DNA from: Hyphomonas sediminis
Lineage (GTDB): Bacteria > Pseudomonadota > Alphaproteobacteria > Caulobacterales > Hyphomonadaceae
Direction of reading: 5' to 3'
DNA length: 64,000 bases
NCBI RefSeq assembly: GCF_019679475.1
Contig: NZ_JAIEZP010000001.1
Location: 248,001 to 312,000, forward strand
In this document: positions 27,880 through 37,554 of the stretch, piece after piece
Position numbering within the stretch: position 1 is the stretch's first letter
Layout of the letters: each line of letters begins with the position of its first letter
Translations under genes and position numbers: made by a program
Notes under the pieces: model-generated
What the model saw: only the letters and a program-made list of their open reading frames with translations
Databases searched by the model: none
What the model was told of the DNA's origin: nothing

Positions 27880-30480
27880 TCAGGCCGCCTCCATACCGCC
27901 GATACCTGCGAGTTCCTGCTTGATGCGCTCCGAGAGCTGACGAACCGTAAAGGGCTTCGGCAAGAAGGAGACCGCCCGGTCGTCCAGCTGCTGCGCAAGA
28001 TCCCGTTCGGCATAGCCGGAAATGAAGATGACGCGGGCATGGCCCAGCAGGTCTTTTGCTTCACGGATGAGCGTCGGCCCATCCATGCCCGGCATCACCA
28101 CGTCGGAGATCACCAGGTCGAAGGCGCCCGGCATGTCCTCGAGGATTTCCAGCGCTTCTTCGCCGTCACAAGCTTCTTCTACCTCATAGCCGCGCTGGCG
28201 CAGATGCGTTGCCGCGATAGAGCGCACACCGTCTTCGTCTTCCACGAGGAGTATCCGTCCACGGCCGGACATGTCCATCGGGCGGACGGCCACCTTGGTG
28301 TTCTCGGCAAGATCGGACGGCTCGGGAATTTCTTCGGCCGAGAGCGCCGGCAGATAGATATAGAAGGTCGTTCCCTTGCCGACAGAAGACACGGGGCAGA
28401 CATACCCGCCCGACTGCTTGATGATGCCGTAGACGGTCGCCAGGCCCAGGCCTGTGCCCGATCCCTGGTCTTTCGTCGTGAAGAAGGGCTGGAAGATCTT
28501 GTCGAGCAGTTCGCGCGGCATACCCGTGCCGTTATCCTCGACCTCGATCAGCAGGTATTCGCCATCCTCGACATAGTTGAAGCCTTTTTCGTGGGCTTCC
28601 TTGCCAGTCGACCGCGCGGTGCGGATCGTCAGCTTGCCGCCATTGCGCTGCGCGATCATGGCGTCGCGCGCGTTGGTGGCGAGGTTGATGATCGCCGTTT
28701 CCAGCTGGTTCTTGTCGGCCTTGATCCAGGGAATGTCGCGGCCATGCTTCACGTCCAGCTCAATGCGCTCATCGAGTACCTGTCGCAACAGAATCGAGAA
28801 TTCAGACAGGAAGTCCGTGCAGTTGAATATCTCTCGCTTGAAGGTCTGCGCGCGCGCATAGGCCAGCAGCATACGGACGAGTTCACGGGCCCGCGAGGAG
28901 AATTCGTGGATCGACTGCAGGTACTCATAGGACGGGTCACCCACGGGATGGCGCGTCATCAGCTCCTCATAGTTGAAGATGATGCCCTGCAGCACGTTGT
29001 TGAAGTCGTGCGCGACAACTCCGGCAAGCTGGCCAATGGAGCGCATCTTCTCGCCATGAGCCAGACGCTGTTCCAGCTGGCGCTGCTCGGTCATGTCTAT
29101 GATATAGGCCACCGAAGGCCGCCCGGTGGAATTGAGCGTCACGAAGACATTCACATCCCGCGCTTCATCGCCTGCCGTCTTCAGCGCCACGGGTTTGTCG
29201 ATCGCATCGACCAGAAGGCTCGCCAGCGCGCCCTCCCCCTCTTCGGAAACGAACAGCTCGGCAAAGCGCGTGCCCGGTGTTGCCCGGCCACCCGTCATTT
29301 CCATCAGTGCGCGGTTGGCGTCGAGGATCATGGCGCCGTCTACGCGGTCGCCATCAAGGCGAACTGCGCCGAAGGGCGCGTCGTCAAACATCGGGTCGCC
29401 ATCCGGACGTGGAGGACGCGACGCGGCCTGAAGCGCAAAGCGCTCTTCGCCGCCATTGAGAACCTGCGGGCTGGCAAGGATCACCGTCCGTCCGGCGGCA
29501 TCTGCCCCGCGGCCCGTCCAGCTGGTGATTGCCTGAACCGGAATTTCCACGCCGTCGCGCGCGCGCAGCTGGATGTCCGCCCGGCCCGGCGCGCCGGACT
29601 TGCGGTCCCGCGCCAGCATCTTCACGAACTCCGGACGCATGATGTCGTCGGTGCGAATGTTCTTCGCCGATTCCGGCAGGCCCAGCAGTTCGCGCAGCCA
29701 GTTGTTGGCATAGGTGATCGAGCCGTCCGGCTTGGTCGCCATGAAGCCCATTGGGGCATCTTCGACATAAAGCGATTTGAGATCGGCAGCGCCTGTTGCC
29801 TCCAGCTCGCCGGCAATCCGGCGGATACGCCACAACACCCGGCCACGCGGCAGGGGCGACACTGTGACCTCGAATTGTGCAGGCACCTGCTCTGGGCCCA
29901 GCGCCAGCGGCGGAAGGACCTCACGGCGTTTGGTTTCAGCCTTCGCCGATTTCGAAAGCCTGTAGACCGGCGCGGCAAGGCCCGGATTGGCGCCGAACAG
30001 ACGGTCCAGCGTAACCGGCCCGGTCTCGCCCGAGCCGACGATCAACGCCAGGCGTGTCAGCTCGTCATAGGCCGCGTTGGCCGCAACGGGTGCGCCGCCC
30101 GGATCGGTGATGAGCACCGCTTCGTCCAGCGAGTCGATCCACGGGAAGCGCGGGGCGCCGGCATTGGCAATGCGCGCCGCAGCGCCCTTCTCCGGGAAGA
30201 GGCCGATGAAGCGGCCCGCGCCGCGCACCGTCCACAGCAGGAAGACGAGGCCGCCGGACGCCATGGTGATCAGCAGGATGGAGCCGGTTGCGCCCGACGC
30301 ATTCGGCCAGGCGAGCGAAACGCTCGCGGCGGCGATCGACAGCAACAGGCAGCCCCAGAAACCAAGCTGCAGGAAATCGATACGCCGGCTCTCCCTGTCT
30401 CCCGCCTTGGCGAGATCGGTATCGTCGCCGGGCCCTGAGGCCCCGACTGTCAGCTCAAGCGTGTCTGCTTCTTTACTCAT
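27880..30480 (-). CDS. cckA: Cell-cycle hybrid histidine kinase CckA
   Basis: An 866-residue protein: two membrane spans near residues 33-52 and 65-83, PAS-like regions (one with [11 protein letters not shown], another with [20 protein letters not shown]), a HisKA domain with the phospho-acceptor in [13 protein letters not shown] near His490, an HATPase domain with [16 protein letters not shown] and [12 protein letters not shown] motifs, and a C-terminal receiver domain with the phospho-acceptor Asp793 in [12 protein letters not shown]. The order and HDFNN box are those of CckA, which feeds phosphate through ChpT to CtrA. ChpT and CtrA are not in the window. Confidence 0.93.
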   Translation of the reverse strand: MSKEADTLELTVGASGPGDDTDLAKAGDRESRRIDFLQLGFWGCLLLSIAAASVSLAWPNASGATGSILLITMASGGLVFLLWTVRGAGRFIGLFPEKGAAARIANAGAPRFPWIDSLDEAVLITDPGGAPVAANAAYDELTRLALIVGSGETGPVTLDRLFGANPGLAAPVYRLSKSAKAETKRREVLPPLALGPEQVPAQFEVTVSPLPRGRVLWRIRRIAGELEATGAADLKSLYVEDAPMGFMATKPDGSITYANNWLRELLGLPESAKNIRTDDIMRPEFVKMLARDRKSGAPGRADIQLRARDGVEIPVQAITSWTGRGADAAGRTVILASPQVLNGGEERFALQAASRPPRPDGDPMFDDAPFGAVRLDGDRVDGAMILDANRALMEMTGGRATPGTRFAELFVSEEGEGALASLLVDAIDKPVALKTAGDEARDVNVFVTLNSTGRPSVAYIIDMTEQRQLEQRLAHGEKMRSIGQLAGVVAHDFNNVLQGIIFNYEELMTRHPVGDPSYEYLQSIHEFSSRARELVRMLLAYARAQTFKREIFNCTDFLSEFSILLRQVLDERIELDVKHGRDIPWIKADKNQLETAIINLATNARDAMIAQRNGGKLTIRTARSTGKEAHEKGFNYVEDGEYLLIEVEDNGTGMPRELLDKIFQPFFTTKDQGSGTGLGLATVYGIIKQSGGYVCPVSSVGKGTTFYIYLPALSAEEIPEPSDLAENTKVAVRPMDMSGRGRILLVEDEDGVRSIAATHLRQRGYEVEEACDGEEALEILEDMPGAFDLVISDVVMPGMDGPTLIREAKDLLGHARVIFISGYAERDLAQQLDDRAVSFLPKPFTVRQLSERIKQELAGIGGMEAA

Positions 30481-30672
30481 GGTCTACCGCCATTCCATTT
30501 GGCCGGTTCCCTTCCCGGTCCGGCCATGCCTTATGCGAGGCGGGCATCACGCAACCCGATGCCCGGCCCTCACCCAGAATGCTGTTTGTCGCATGGCAAA
30601 GGTTAACGAACCCGAAAAAGCCGTTAATAGACACGCAGCAATCTCCAACAGTTGAACAGGATTCGGCAAACC

Positions 30673-32532
30673 ATGGTATCTCGTCCGCACGCGCTGCTCG
30701 CGGCCCTTGTTCTGGTCACCGCCTGCGGCACGCCCGCCCACCGGGACGAACGCGTAACTGAGTATTCCGCCGAGATTGTGGCCGCCGAATCCGAACGTCT
30801 GAACGACTGGTTCGAACAGAAGTTCGAAGAGTCGATTGCCCGCAACCCCATGCGCCTCACCGCTCTCGGCCGGCGCGAGCGCTATGGCGAATGGCCCGAC
30901 GCCTCCCCGGAGTTCGGCGAGGAAACCCTCGCCCTCGAACGCGCCAATGTTCAGGAAATGCAGGAGAAATTCGACTTCGACAAACTGGACGATCAATCCA
31001 GGCTCTCCTGGCGCCTGGCGATTTATGAGCTGGAACGGTCCGAAGCGAACGCCCCGTTCCAGGATCACAGCTACACTTTCAACCAGATGTTCGGGGTCCA
31101 GTCCTCCATCCCCGCCTTCCTGATCAACCAGCATAAGGCCACCAGCGCGCCCGATCTCGACGCCTATATCTCGCGTCTTGAAGGCGTCGCCGCCTATCTC
31201 GGACAGCATGTTGCCAACGCCAGGGCAGCATCCGAAAAAGGGATTCAGCCACCTGCCTTCGTTTACGAATATGTCCTCTCCGATGCACGCGGCCTGATCA
31301 CCGGCTTTCCCTTCTCCGGCGCCAGCGATGGCAGTGAGGACAGCCCCCTGATGGCGGACTTCCGCGGCAAGGTCGGCGCTCTGGTCACCAACGCGACGCT
31401 TACCCAAGAAGAGGGCGCTGCTTTCCTCGCGCGCGGAGAAGAGGCGCTGAAGTCCTATGTTGGCCCCGCCTATGAGGCAGCCATCGAGGAACTCGCCCAC
31501 CAGCAGCTAACCGCGACCGCCGATGATGGCGCCTGGAAGCTGCCCAATGGCGCGGCCTATTACGAGACCCGCCTGAAGGCGATGACGACCACCAATCTGA
31601 CGGCCGACGAAATCCACCAGATCGGCCTCGATGAAATCACCCGCATCCATGGCGAGATGCAGGCCATCATGGCTGAGGTCGGCTTCGAGGGAGACCTGCA
31701 GGACTTCTTCCAGTTCATGCGGACCGATCCGCGCTTCTACAAACCGGAAACCGCCGAAGGCCGCGAAGAGTATCTGGCCGAAGCCCGCGACGCCATCAGC
31801 CGGATGGAGGCTGATCTTCCAAACCTCTTCAACACCTTTCCCAAGGCCGGCATGATCGTTCAGGCGGTCGAGCCCTTCCGCGAAAAATCAGCCGGTAAGG
31901 CGTTCTACAACCGTCCTGCCCCGGACGGCAGCCGCCCCGGCATCTACTACGCCAACCTCTACCGGATGGCCGACATGCCGACCTACCAGATGGAAGCCCT
32001 CGCCTTCCATGAAGGCATCCCCGGCCACCACATGCAGATCGCCATCGCGCAGGAGCTGGAAAACGTGCCGAGCTTCCGCAAGTTCGGCGGGTATACGGCC
32101 TATTCCGAGGGTTGGGGCCTCTATACGGAGCTGCTGCCGAAGGAAATTGGCTACTACGCTGATCCGTATTCGGATTTCGGCCGCCTCGCGATGGAAATCT
32201 GGCGCGCAGCCCGCCTCGTGGTCGATACCGGCATCCATTCCAAAGGCTGGACGCGCGAACAGGCCGTCCAATACCTCATGGAGAACACCCCCAATCCCGA
32301 AGGGGACTGCCGCAAAGCCATCGACCGGTATATTGTGATGCCGGGCCAGGCAACGGCCTACAAGATTGGCATGCTGAAGATCGTGGAACTGCGTGAACGC
32401 GCCAAGGCCGAGCTGGGCGACAAGTTCGACATCCGCGATTTCCATGACGCAGTCCTGAAGGACGGCGCCGTGCCGCTGGCAATCCTTGAGGAGAATGTCG
32501 ACGCATGGATCGAACGGACAAACGACGCCTGA
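30673..32532 (+). CDS. DUF885 family metallopeptidase-like lipoprotein
   Basis: I place the start at the ATG of MVSRPHALLAALVLVTACG (619 residues); a TTG start at 30652 is the alternative. A lipobox VTAC is visible. The DUF885 core includes LAFHEGIPGHHMQIAIAQE, a zinc-peptidase-like HExxxxHH motif near residue 450, and YTAYSEGWGLYTELLPKE after it, which supplies a further glutamate. Members are predicted periplasmic carboxypeptidase-like enzymes. The next gene starts 28 bases before this one ends. Confidence 0.85.
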   Translation: MVSRPHALLAALVLVTACGTPAHRDERVTEYSAEIVAAESERLNDWFEQKFEESIARNPMRLTALGRRERYGEWPDASPEFGEETLALERANVQEMQEKFDFDKLDDQSRLSWRLAIYELERSEANAPFQDHSYTFNQMFGVQSSIPAFLINQHKATSAPDLDAYISRLEGVAAYLGQHVANARAASEKGIQPPAFVYEYVLSDARGLITGFPFSGASDGSEDSPLMADFRGKVGALVTNATLTQEEGAAFLARGEEALKSYVGPAYEAAIEELAHQQLTATADDGAWKLPNGAAYYETRLKAMTTTNLTADEIHQIGLDEITRIHGEMQAIMAEVGFEGDLQDFFQFMRTDPRFYKPETAEGREEYLAEARDAISRMEADLPNLFNTFPKAGMIVQAVEPFREKSAGKAFYNRPAPDGSRPGIYYANLYRMADMPTYQMEALAFHEGIPGHHMQIAIAQELENVPSFRKFGGYTAYSEGWGLYTELLPKEIGYYADPYSDFGRLAMEIWRAARLVVDTGIHSKGWTREQAVQYLMENTPNPEGDCRKAIDRYIVMPGQATAYKIGMLKIVELRERAKAELGDKFDIRDFHDAVLKDGAVPLAILEENVDAWIERTNDA

Positions 32533-33173
32533 GTTCACGTCGTGCAGGCTGGATTGCCAGCGTCGCGCTGGCGCTCGGCCTGCTGGCGGGCTGCTCTTCC
32601 CTCGCCGGCGCGCTGCTGAAGCCGAAGGTCGATACTGCTGCCGTCACGCTGGATGGGGGCGATTTCGTCCTCGATCCGCATCACGCCGCCCTCCTCTTCA
32701 AGATCGATCATCTCGGTTTTTCAAACTATGCCGGGCGTTTCGACAGGTTCGATGCCACCCTCTCAGGTGATCCGGCCAATCCAGCTGGCGCGCAGGTCGA
32801 GGCAACCATCGACATGACCTCGCTCGACATTGCCAATCCGGAGTTTGCTGCCGAACTTATGGGGCCAGCATGGTTTGACGCTGGAACCCACCCTCAGGCG
32901 ATCTTCCGCTCTCGTACAATCCGGTTGGCATCGCCCACAGAAGCAGAAATCGACGGCGACCTGACGCTCAAGGGAATTACGCGCCCGATCACTCTGATCG
33001 CCCGCCTCAACGGCAGCGCCTATGATCCGCTGAGGGGCAGCGATGTCGTCGGCTTTTCGGTAACGGGTTCCCTCAGCCGGTCCGATTTCGGCGTCGACAA
33101 ATTCTCCGGCCTGCTGACCGATACCGTGAATGTCGAAGTGGAAGCAGAGTTTATTCGGCGTAAGCCGGATTGA
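32505..33173 (+). CDS. YceI family lipoprotein
   Basis: A 222-residue protein with a basic N-terminus, a hydrophobic span and lipobox LAGC. The YceI lipocalin-like barrel shows FVLDPHHAALLFKIDHLGFSN, ATIDMTSLDIANPEF, AEIDGDLTLKGITRPITL and a final SRSDFGVDKFSGLLTDTV. Family members bind polyisoprenoid or similar amphiphiles in the periplasm. It overlaps the DUF885 gene by 28 bases in another frame, so the two are translationally linked, and it converges on the FliM-like gene with a 23-base overlap. Confidence 0.88.
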   Translation: MDRTDKRRLSSRRAGWIASVALALGLLAGCSSLAGALLKPKVDTAAVTLDGGDFVLDPHHAALLFKIDHLGFSNYAGRFDRFDATLSGDPANPAGAQVEATIDMTSLDIANPEFAAELMGPAWFDAGTHPQAIFRSRTIRLASPTEAEIDGDLTLKGITRPITLIARLNGSAYDPLRGSDVVGFSVTGSLSRSDFGVDKFSGLLTDTVNVEVEAEFIRRKPD

Positions 33174-34245
33174 GCGCCCGCAGCGCTGGGCCCCTGCGCG
33201 ACACGCGAACCGCCATACGATTGCCCTTGCGCCCGATTTCGCCCTCTGCCGCTACGCCGCCATCCAGCCCGCCCGAAAGCAGCTCGACCGGCTGATCCGC
33301 CGGCACGCCAAGCAGCAGGGTCGCGCCGGGGCGCAGGCTCGTCAGTTTCGACAAAGGCATCTCGACCCGCGCAACCCGCGCCGTCATCAGTACCGTCAGG
33401 GCTCCGGCCGCCGATGCCGGCTTCCCGGCAGGCGCCTGCCCTGGCGAAGCGAGCGGCAGCAATGCCTCCGTGAGGATCAGTTTCGCAGGCCACTCTGCCC
33501 CGCCTGCACGCACAGACAGCATAATCTCGTAAGCGGCGCCCGGCGCAGCGATCGACGCAGCAAACAGCGGATCGGTCTCAACTCCTGAGAAGCCGAGCCC
33601 GGTCCCGATAAAAGGCGCAAGCGGGCGCGTCAGCCCCTCGATCAGCGCCAGATCAATCGGGCTCAGGGCTTTGGGGGCGCCATTGGGAACGGGACCGCCG
33701 CAAGCTGTCTCGATCATGATCTGCGTCAGCCCGGCGCCAAGCACCAGCATCGCGGCAACATCACCGTCGGCGCCTGCACAGCAGACAATCGCCTGCCCCT
33801 GCTCTTCGCGGTCCGAGACAGCCTTGGCAAGGCTGGTCGGCGACACACGGCGCACCGTGAACGCCGCCGGCAGGCCGCAATGCTCCCGCATCGCCCGGGA
33901 CAGGCGCGCGGCAATCCGGCGGGCGGTTTCCTCGCGGCCATCGGTAGGCACCGGCATAGTCAATTCGGGTGTCTGGCGCGGCTGCGGCTGCTTTTGCAGC
34001 GGCGCAACTTCAATCTCTTCCGGCTCGTCCATGTCCGAGAGATCCGGACGCAACAGCATTTCGATCTCAGCCTGAGTGAGAACGCTGCGCCCCGTCGGCA
34101 TCGGTCCTTCAAGATCCATCGGTTCACGCATGGGCGGCTTGTCCGTCATGATGCGGCGGCGAAGCCGGGGGGATACGTCCCAGCCATCCTCTGCCGCGTC
34201 TGGCAGGGGGACTCTCTGCGCGGAGGAGGCTGCAGGTGGGCTCAT
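33151..34245 (-). CDS. FliM-like flagellar motor switch protein (SpoA domain)
   Basis: It has up to 364 residues; starts at 34149 (MTDKPPMREP) or 34134 are also plausible. LTQAEIEMLLRP near residue 57 matches the N-terminal CheY-binding peptide of FliM. A divergent CheC-like middle (ALSPIDLALIEGL) follows, and the C-terminus is a SpoA/FliN-type domain (ARVARVEMPLSKLTSLRPG, VELLSGG, RMAVRVS). FliM sits in the flagellar C-ring. The sequence is diverged and no other motor gene is near, so it may be a second copy. A near-perfect CtrA box lies upstream. Confidence 0.72.
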   Translation of the reverse strand: MSPPAASSAQRVPLPDAAEDGWDVSPRLRRRIMTDKPPMREPMDLEGPMPTGRSVLTQAEIEMLLRPDLSDMDEPEEIEVAPLQKQPQPRQTPELTMPVPTDGREETARRIAARLSRAMREHCGLPAAFTVRRVSPTSLAKAVSDREEQGQAIVCCAGADGDVAAMLVLGAGLTQIMIETACGGPVPNGAPKALSPIDLALIEGLTRPLAPFIGTGLGFSGVETDPLFAASIAAPGAAYEIMLSVRAGGAEWPAKLILTEALLPLASPGQAPAGKPASAAGALTVLMTARVARVEMPLSKLTSLRPGATLLLGVPADQPVELLSGGLDGGVAAEGEIGRKGNRMAVRVSRRGPALRALNPAYAE

Positions 34246-34267
34246 CCCCCCAGAGTCGCCCGGAAAA

Positions 34268-34284
34268 GGTTAATGGCGCGTTAG
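34268..34284 (-). promoter_or_regulatory. CtrA box upstream of the FliM-like gene
   Basis: Read on the minus strand the site is CTAA-N7-TTAACC, one base from the consensus TTAA-N7-TTAACC. It ends 22 bases before the first possible start codon (34245) and 118 bases before the start at 34149; the second distance would allow a normal -35 position and a short leader. In Caulobacter, early flagellar genes including fliM are CtrA targets. Confidence 0.5.
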
Positions 34285-34464
34285 TGAATTCCGCAGCGCG
34301 GCAAATATTAACAGAGGCCACCTGTGGGATTCATCCAAGTCTGCAGATTTTTACCTTCTGCTCAGGGCTTGGTAAGCGGTGATTCGGAACTCGCAGGCAT
34401 GATGTCCCTGCAGCCCAAAGAAGCTCGCTCAAAGACCGCCAAAGGCGTGGGGAAAGATGACTGG

Positions 34465-34502
34465 AAAAAAGGCGGCACTCCGATCTGGAGAGCCGCCTTT
34501 TT
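34465..34502. terminator. Terminator after dksA
   Basis: GGCGGC (34471-34476) pairs with GCCGCC (34492-34497), with six A before and five T after. It lies about 30 bases after the dksA stop codon in the minus direction and is symmetrical enough to work both ways. Confidence 0.75.
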
Positions 34503-34533
34503 ACTGTTCCGGGCGATAAAAAACGCGAGCGGA

Positions 34534-34980
34534 CTAGTCGTCGCGCAGAGTGCGTTCCTTGCGCTCGTGGCGCTCCTGCGCCTCAAGGCTTAGAGTGGCC
34601 GTCGGTCGCGCTTCAAGGCGACGCAAGCCGATCGGCTCGCCGGTAGCCTCGCAATAACCGTAGGAGCCATCTTCGATCCGGCGAAGTGCGGAGTCGATTT
34701 TGGAGATCAGCTTGCGCTGGCGGTCGCGGGTGCGAAGCTCAAGGGCTTTATCGCTTTCGGCAGAAGCACGATCGACGATGTCCGGCAAGGAACCGGATTC
34801 GTCCTGAAGGTTATGAATGGTCTGCTTGGCGCCGTCGAGAATGTCGGCCTTCCAGGCTTCCAGCAGGCGCCTGAAATAGGCGAGCTGCCGCTCATTCATG
34901 AACTCTTCGTCTTCCGAGGGGCGATAATCGTCTGAGAGATCGATACTCACGGCAGACTCCTTCACTCGTTTGCGTGCCAT
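34534..34980 (-). CDS. dksA: RNA polymerase-binding transcription factor DksA
   Basis: The start at MARKRVKESAVSIDLSDDYR gives 148 residues. The coiled coil contains the DxxDxA tip in PDIVDRASAESDKALELR, the residues that reach into the RNA polymerase secondary channel. The zinc region is YGYCEATGEPIGLRRLEARP with a single Cys; the other cysteines of E. coli DksA are replaced, which is a known form in alphaproteobacteria. It acts with ppGpp in stress control of transcription. Confidence 0.93.
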   Translation of the reverse strand: MARKRVKESAVSIDLSDDYRPSEDEEFMNERQLAYFRRLLEAWKADILDGAKQTIHNLQDESGSLPDIVDRASAESDKALELRTRDRQRKLISKIDSALRRIEDGSYGYCEATGEPIGLRRLEARPTATLSLEAQERHERKERTLRDD

Positions 34981-35209
34981 ATAGAGCGGACCTCGATTCC
35001 CTGCAATCTCTGAGACTGCGGTAGTAAACCCAGCATTTTCAGACAATTAAGACAAAAAGATGCCAAAACACTGTCAGTGACAGAATCCTAGCCTCACAAA
35101 GGGCCTTGTGGACAGTGCAAGTTGCACACCACCCCTTGATCTTTGTCCCCCTGGCACGCTCTATGGGTGTCGTCCCCTCCCTGTCTGCCCAAACGGTAAT
35201 ATCGTCGGA

Positions 35210-36550
35210 ATGGCCCGCCAACGGAAAGTACATTCCCGCAAAGCCGGTTGGATGCTGGCGGTGATGTTCAACTCCCTGCTGATCCTGTTGCCTGTTATTG
35301 GCGCGCGCGCTGTCGCGAACGCCTATGACCAGGATCTGACCTCCCGCGAGGGCGCCGCGGAGGCGCTCCAGCACGCGCATGAAAAGCTGCTTGAGGAACT
35401 CGCCACCTTTGGCCCCAGGGATGAAGACCGCAAACTGCCCTACTGGCAGGACCGCATCATCGCCGAACTCGACACGCGCGACATGGCCGCCGTGCGGGGG
35501 TATCTGCTGGCCTCGCCCCAGATGCTTGGCCGCGACCTCGGGGAACAGATCCGCGTCCGCGCCGACGCAGAAGTGAGCGGCACGCCGGATGAACGCCTGG
35601 TCCGCGCCGCGCTCCAGAAACTGCCTGAATCGGTTGCCAACCGGATCATGGAGACCGAACGCTTCAATCCTCCAGGCATCGGTGCCGCCGAGGAGGAAGA
35701 TCTCTCCCCTGCTCTGGATGAGGGCGCGGCGCCGACAGCCCCCAACGTCGAAAACCCTGCCGTGGGTGAGACCGCCGCTGTCGCCGCCGTGGAAGAGGCG
35801 CCTGAAGAACCCGTCGTCCTCCAGGCCAACGTTCGCAGCGAGGATGACCGTCGGTTTCAGATGCTCGGCAGCTATGCCGACCTTTCAAACATGTCCCTGC
35901 GCTGGCTGCAGGGCGACCGTTCCGACGAACTCGTCGTCAAGCTGACGGGCCTGGGCCTCGTCCAGCAAGATCATAGCGACGGCCTGTCGGATGCCGCCGC
36001 TCTGTCGGTGTCTATTCTGAAGTCCGCCCGTCGCTCCCAGCGCCTGACACCAAGCTTCTCGGATTATCTCACCGAGCGCGTGAACGCTGCGCTCCCCGAC
36101 GCTGCTCTGGCCCCGGCGCTTGAAGACGCTTTCAGTGAGCTGGCAACCACGGAAGTGAGGGCCGACCGCGTCCGAGACGCCTATTCTACCTCGATTGACC
36201 GGGCGGGTCTGGCTGCCCTCGAAAGCGATCTCAACCAGATCCAGCGCCTCGCTGCCCAGACCAGCCCCGGCGGCGCGCTCACTGTCCTCTCGATCATCGA
36301 AGATGGCGCAGACCTTCAGCGCGCCCGTTTGCTTGCAGAGGCGGGCGGCGAACGGCTGATTGTCCTTGTGCGCGAACGCGGACTGGAATCGCTGAAGCTG
36401 GCTGACGCTGGCATAAGCTGGAACCGCAACACAGTGCTGGAAATCATGAGCCTGACGGCTGCTGGCATGCTGCTGTTCTGGGTCACGCTGTCGACTGTGC
36501 GTCTCTATATCCGGCTGCCCAAGCGCCGGGCCGAGCCTCAGGGCGCCTGA
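35210..36550 (+). CDS. Unrecognised membrane-anchored protein with two terminal spans
   Basis: The ATG at 35210, MARQRKVHSRKAGWMLAVMF, gives 446 residues. One membrane span lies near residues 13-33 and another near residues 408-430 (TVLEIMSLTAAGMLLFWVTL); the roughly 370 residues between are soluble, helical and acidic, with a low-complexity stretch rich in Ala, Glu, Pro and Val (about residues 160-205). The short C-terminal tail is basic (RLPKRRAEP). I do not recognise a family. The position after dksA (divergent) and before marC (convergent) tells little. Confidence 0.75.
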   Translation: MARQRKVHSRKAGWMLAVMFNSLLILLPVIGARAVANAYDQDLTSREGAAEALQHAHEKLLEELATFGPRDEDRKLPYWQDRIIAELDTRDMAAVRGYLLASPQMLGRDLGEQIRVRADAEVSGTPDERLVRAALQKLPESVANRIMETERFNPPGIGAAEEEDLSPALDEGAAPTAPNVENPAVGETAAVAAVEEAPEEPVVLQANVRSEDDRRFQMLGSYADLSNMSLRWLQGDRSDELVVKLTGLGLVQQDHSDGLSDAAALSVSILKSARRSQRLTPSFSDYLTERVNAALPDAALAPALEDAFSELATTEVRADRVRDAYSTSIDRAGLAALESDLNQIQRLAAQTSPGGALTVLSIIEDGADLQRARLLAEAGGERLIVLVRERGLESLKLADAGISWNRNTVLEIMSLTAAGMLLFWVTLSTVRLYIRLPKRRAEPQGA

Positions 36551-36576
36551 CAGAGCAACGGCTCTGCCCAGAAAAC

Positions 36577-37227
36577 TCAACCGAGATTGAAGGCGCCGCG
36601 AATACCGTCGATGATCAGCTGCGCCGACAGCGCCGCCAGGATCACGCCGAGGATGCGCGTCAGGGCGCCCGCAACGCTTGCGCCGATCAGGCGCACGATC
36701 GGTGCCGCTGCCAGGAAGATCAGCAGCGTGATGATGAGATTGAGCCCGATGGCCGCCAGCACAACGCCTTGATGCGCAATGCTTTCGGCTTCGGTCATGT
36801 AAAACATCGCCGTTGCGATTGAGCCGGGACCGGCGATCATTGGGATGCCCATCGGAAACACAGAGATATCATCCGGCTCCGGATCGTCGCGATGCTCTTC
36901 CAGCACTTCTTCGGCGCGGTGCTCGCGCCGCTCGGTTCGCTTCTCGAACACCATGTCGAGCGCGATGAGGAACAGGAGCACGCCGCCGGCGGCCCGGAAG
37001 GCGTCTATGGAAATGTGCATCGCGTCCAGCAGCCAGGCGCCCCCGAATGCGAACATGACCATGATGAGCGTCGCCACGAACACCGATTTGTAAGCCATCC
37101 GCCGGCGATAGGCAGGCGAACCCTTGGCCGTCAGCGTCGCAAAGATCGGCGCGACCCCCGGTGCGTCGATCAGCACGAAGAAGGTCACGAAGGTGGCAGT
37201 AAAAAGGGAAATCAGTTCAGGCGTCAT
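36577..37227 (-). CDS. MarC family integral membrane protein
   Basis: A 216-residue protein with six hydrophobic segments. FFVLIDAPGVAPIFATLT and SVFPMGIPMIAGPGSIATAM are the two MarC repeat motifs, followed by GASVAGALTRILGVILAALSAQ near the end. The C-terminus resembles LIIDGIRGAF. MarC proteins were once linked to multiple antibiotic resistance, but that is not supported; the transported substrate is unknown. It follows the FlbT-coupled gene on the minus strand by 12 bases. Confidence 0.93.
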   Translation of the reverse strand: MTPELISLFTATFVTFFVLIDAPGVAPIFATLTAKGSPAYRRRMAYKSVFVATLIMVMFAFGGAWLLDAMHISIDAFRAAGGVLLFLIALDMVFEKRTERREHRAEEVLEEHRDDPEPDDISVFPMGIPMIAGPGSIATAMFYMTEAESIAHQGVVLAAIGLNLIITLLIFLAAAPIVRLIGASVAGALTRILGVILAALSAQLIIDGIRGAFNLG

Positions 37228-37239
37228 GGCGCGCTGCCG

Positions 37240-37554
37240 CTAGGCCTTGCGAGTGGCCGCGTCAAGGATCTCCCGCACCGAAGGAGCCACCTGCACATCG
37301 CCCGGCACGGGCTTGAGCCGCGACAGGTCAGCACCGCCAGACGCAAGCGCCAGCAACATCTTGTGGCCCCGCAGGCGTTGCAACAGGCCCTCATTGCCGC
37401 GCGGGCTGTCAGCGCGGGCAATCCGGCCATTGCCGAGATCGACCGCGAGGCCCTCGCCTGCCCCGGCCTCCAGCTTGCGGATCGCGTCTTCAAGACTGGT
37501 CAGCGCCTCTGCCTTGAGAGCGCGCACCGGCATCTGGTGTCCATCGGCCATCAT
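37240..37554 (-). CDS. Unrecognised 104-residue protein coupled to FlbT
   Basis: The ATG of MMADGHQMPVRALKAEAL overlaps the flbT stop codon (ATGA), so it is probably translated by coupling. It is cytoplasmic by composition: no signal, no membrane span, helical, with Arg- and Leu-rich stretches and a final APSVREILDAATRKA. It occupies a place where flagellar regulators or export chaperones (FlaF, FlgN types) occur, but I see no clear match to either. A flagellar role is inference from position. Confidence 0.7.
   Translation of the reverse strand: MMADGHQMPVRALKAEALTSLEDAIRKLEAGAGEGLAVDLGNGRIARADSPRGNEGLLQRLRGHKMLLALASGGADLSRLKPVPGDVQVAPSVREILDAATRKA

Noticed and set aside
30600..30640. CtrA site between cckA and the DUF885 gene
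   Set aside because: Two TTAA words are present but their spacing is 17 bases, not 7.
34324..34593. An 89-codon plus-strand frame starting with GTG near dksA
   Set aside because: It runs through the dksA terminator hairpin and the dksA coding end, and has no ribosome site.
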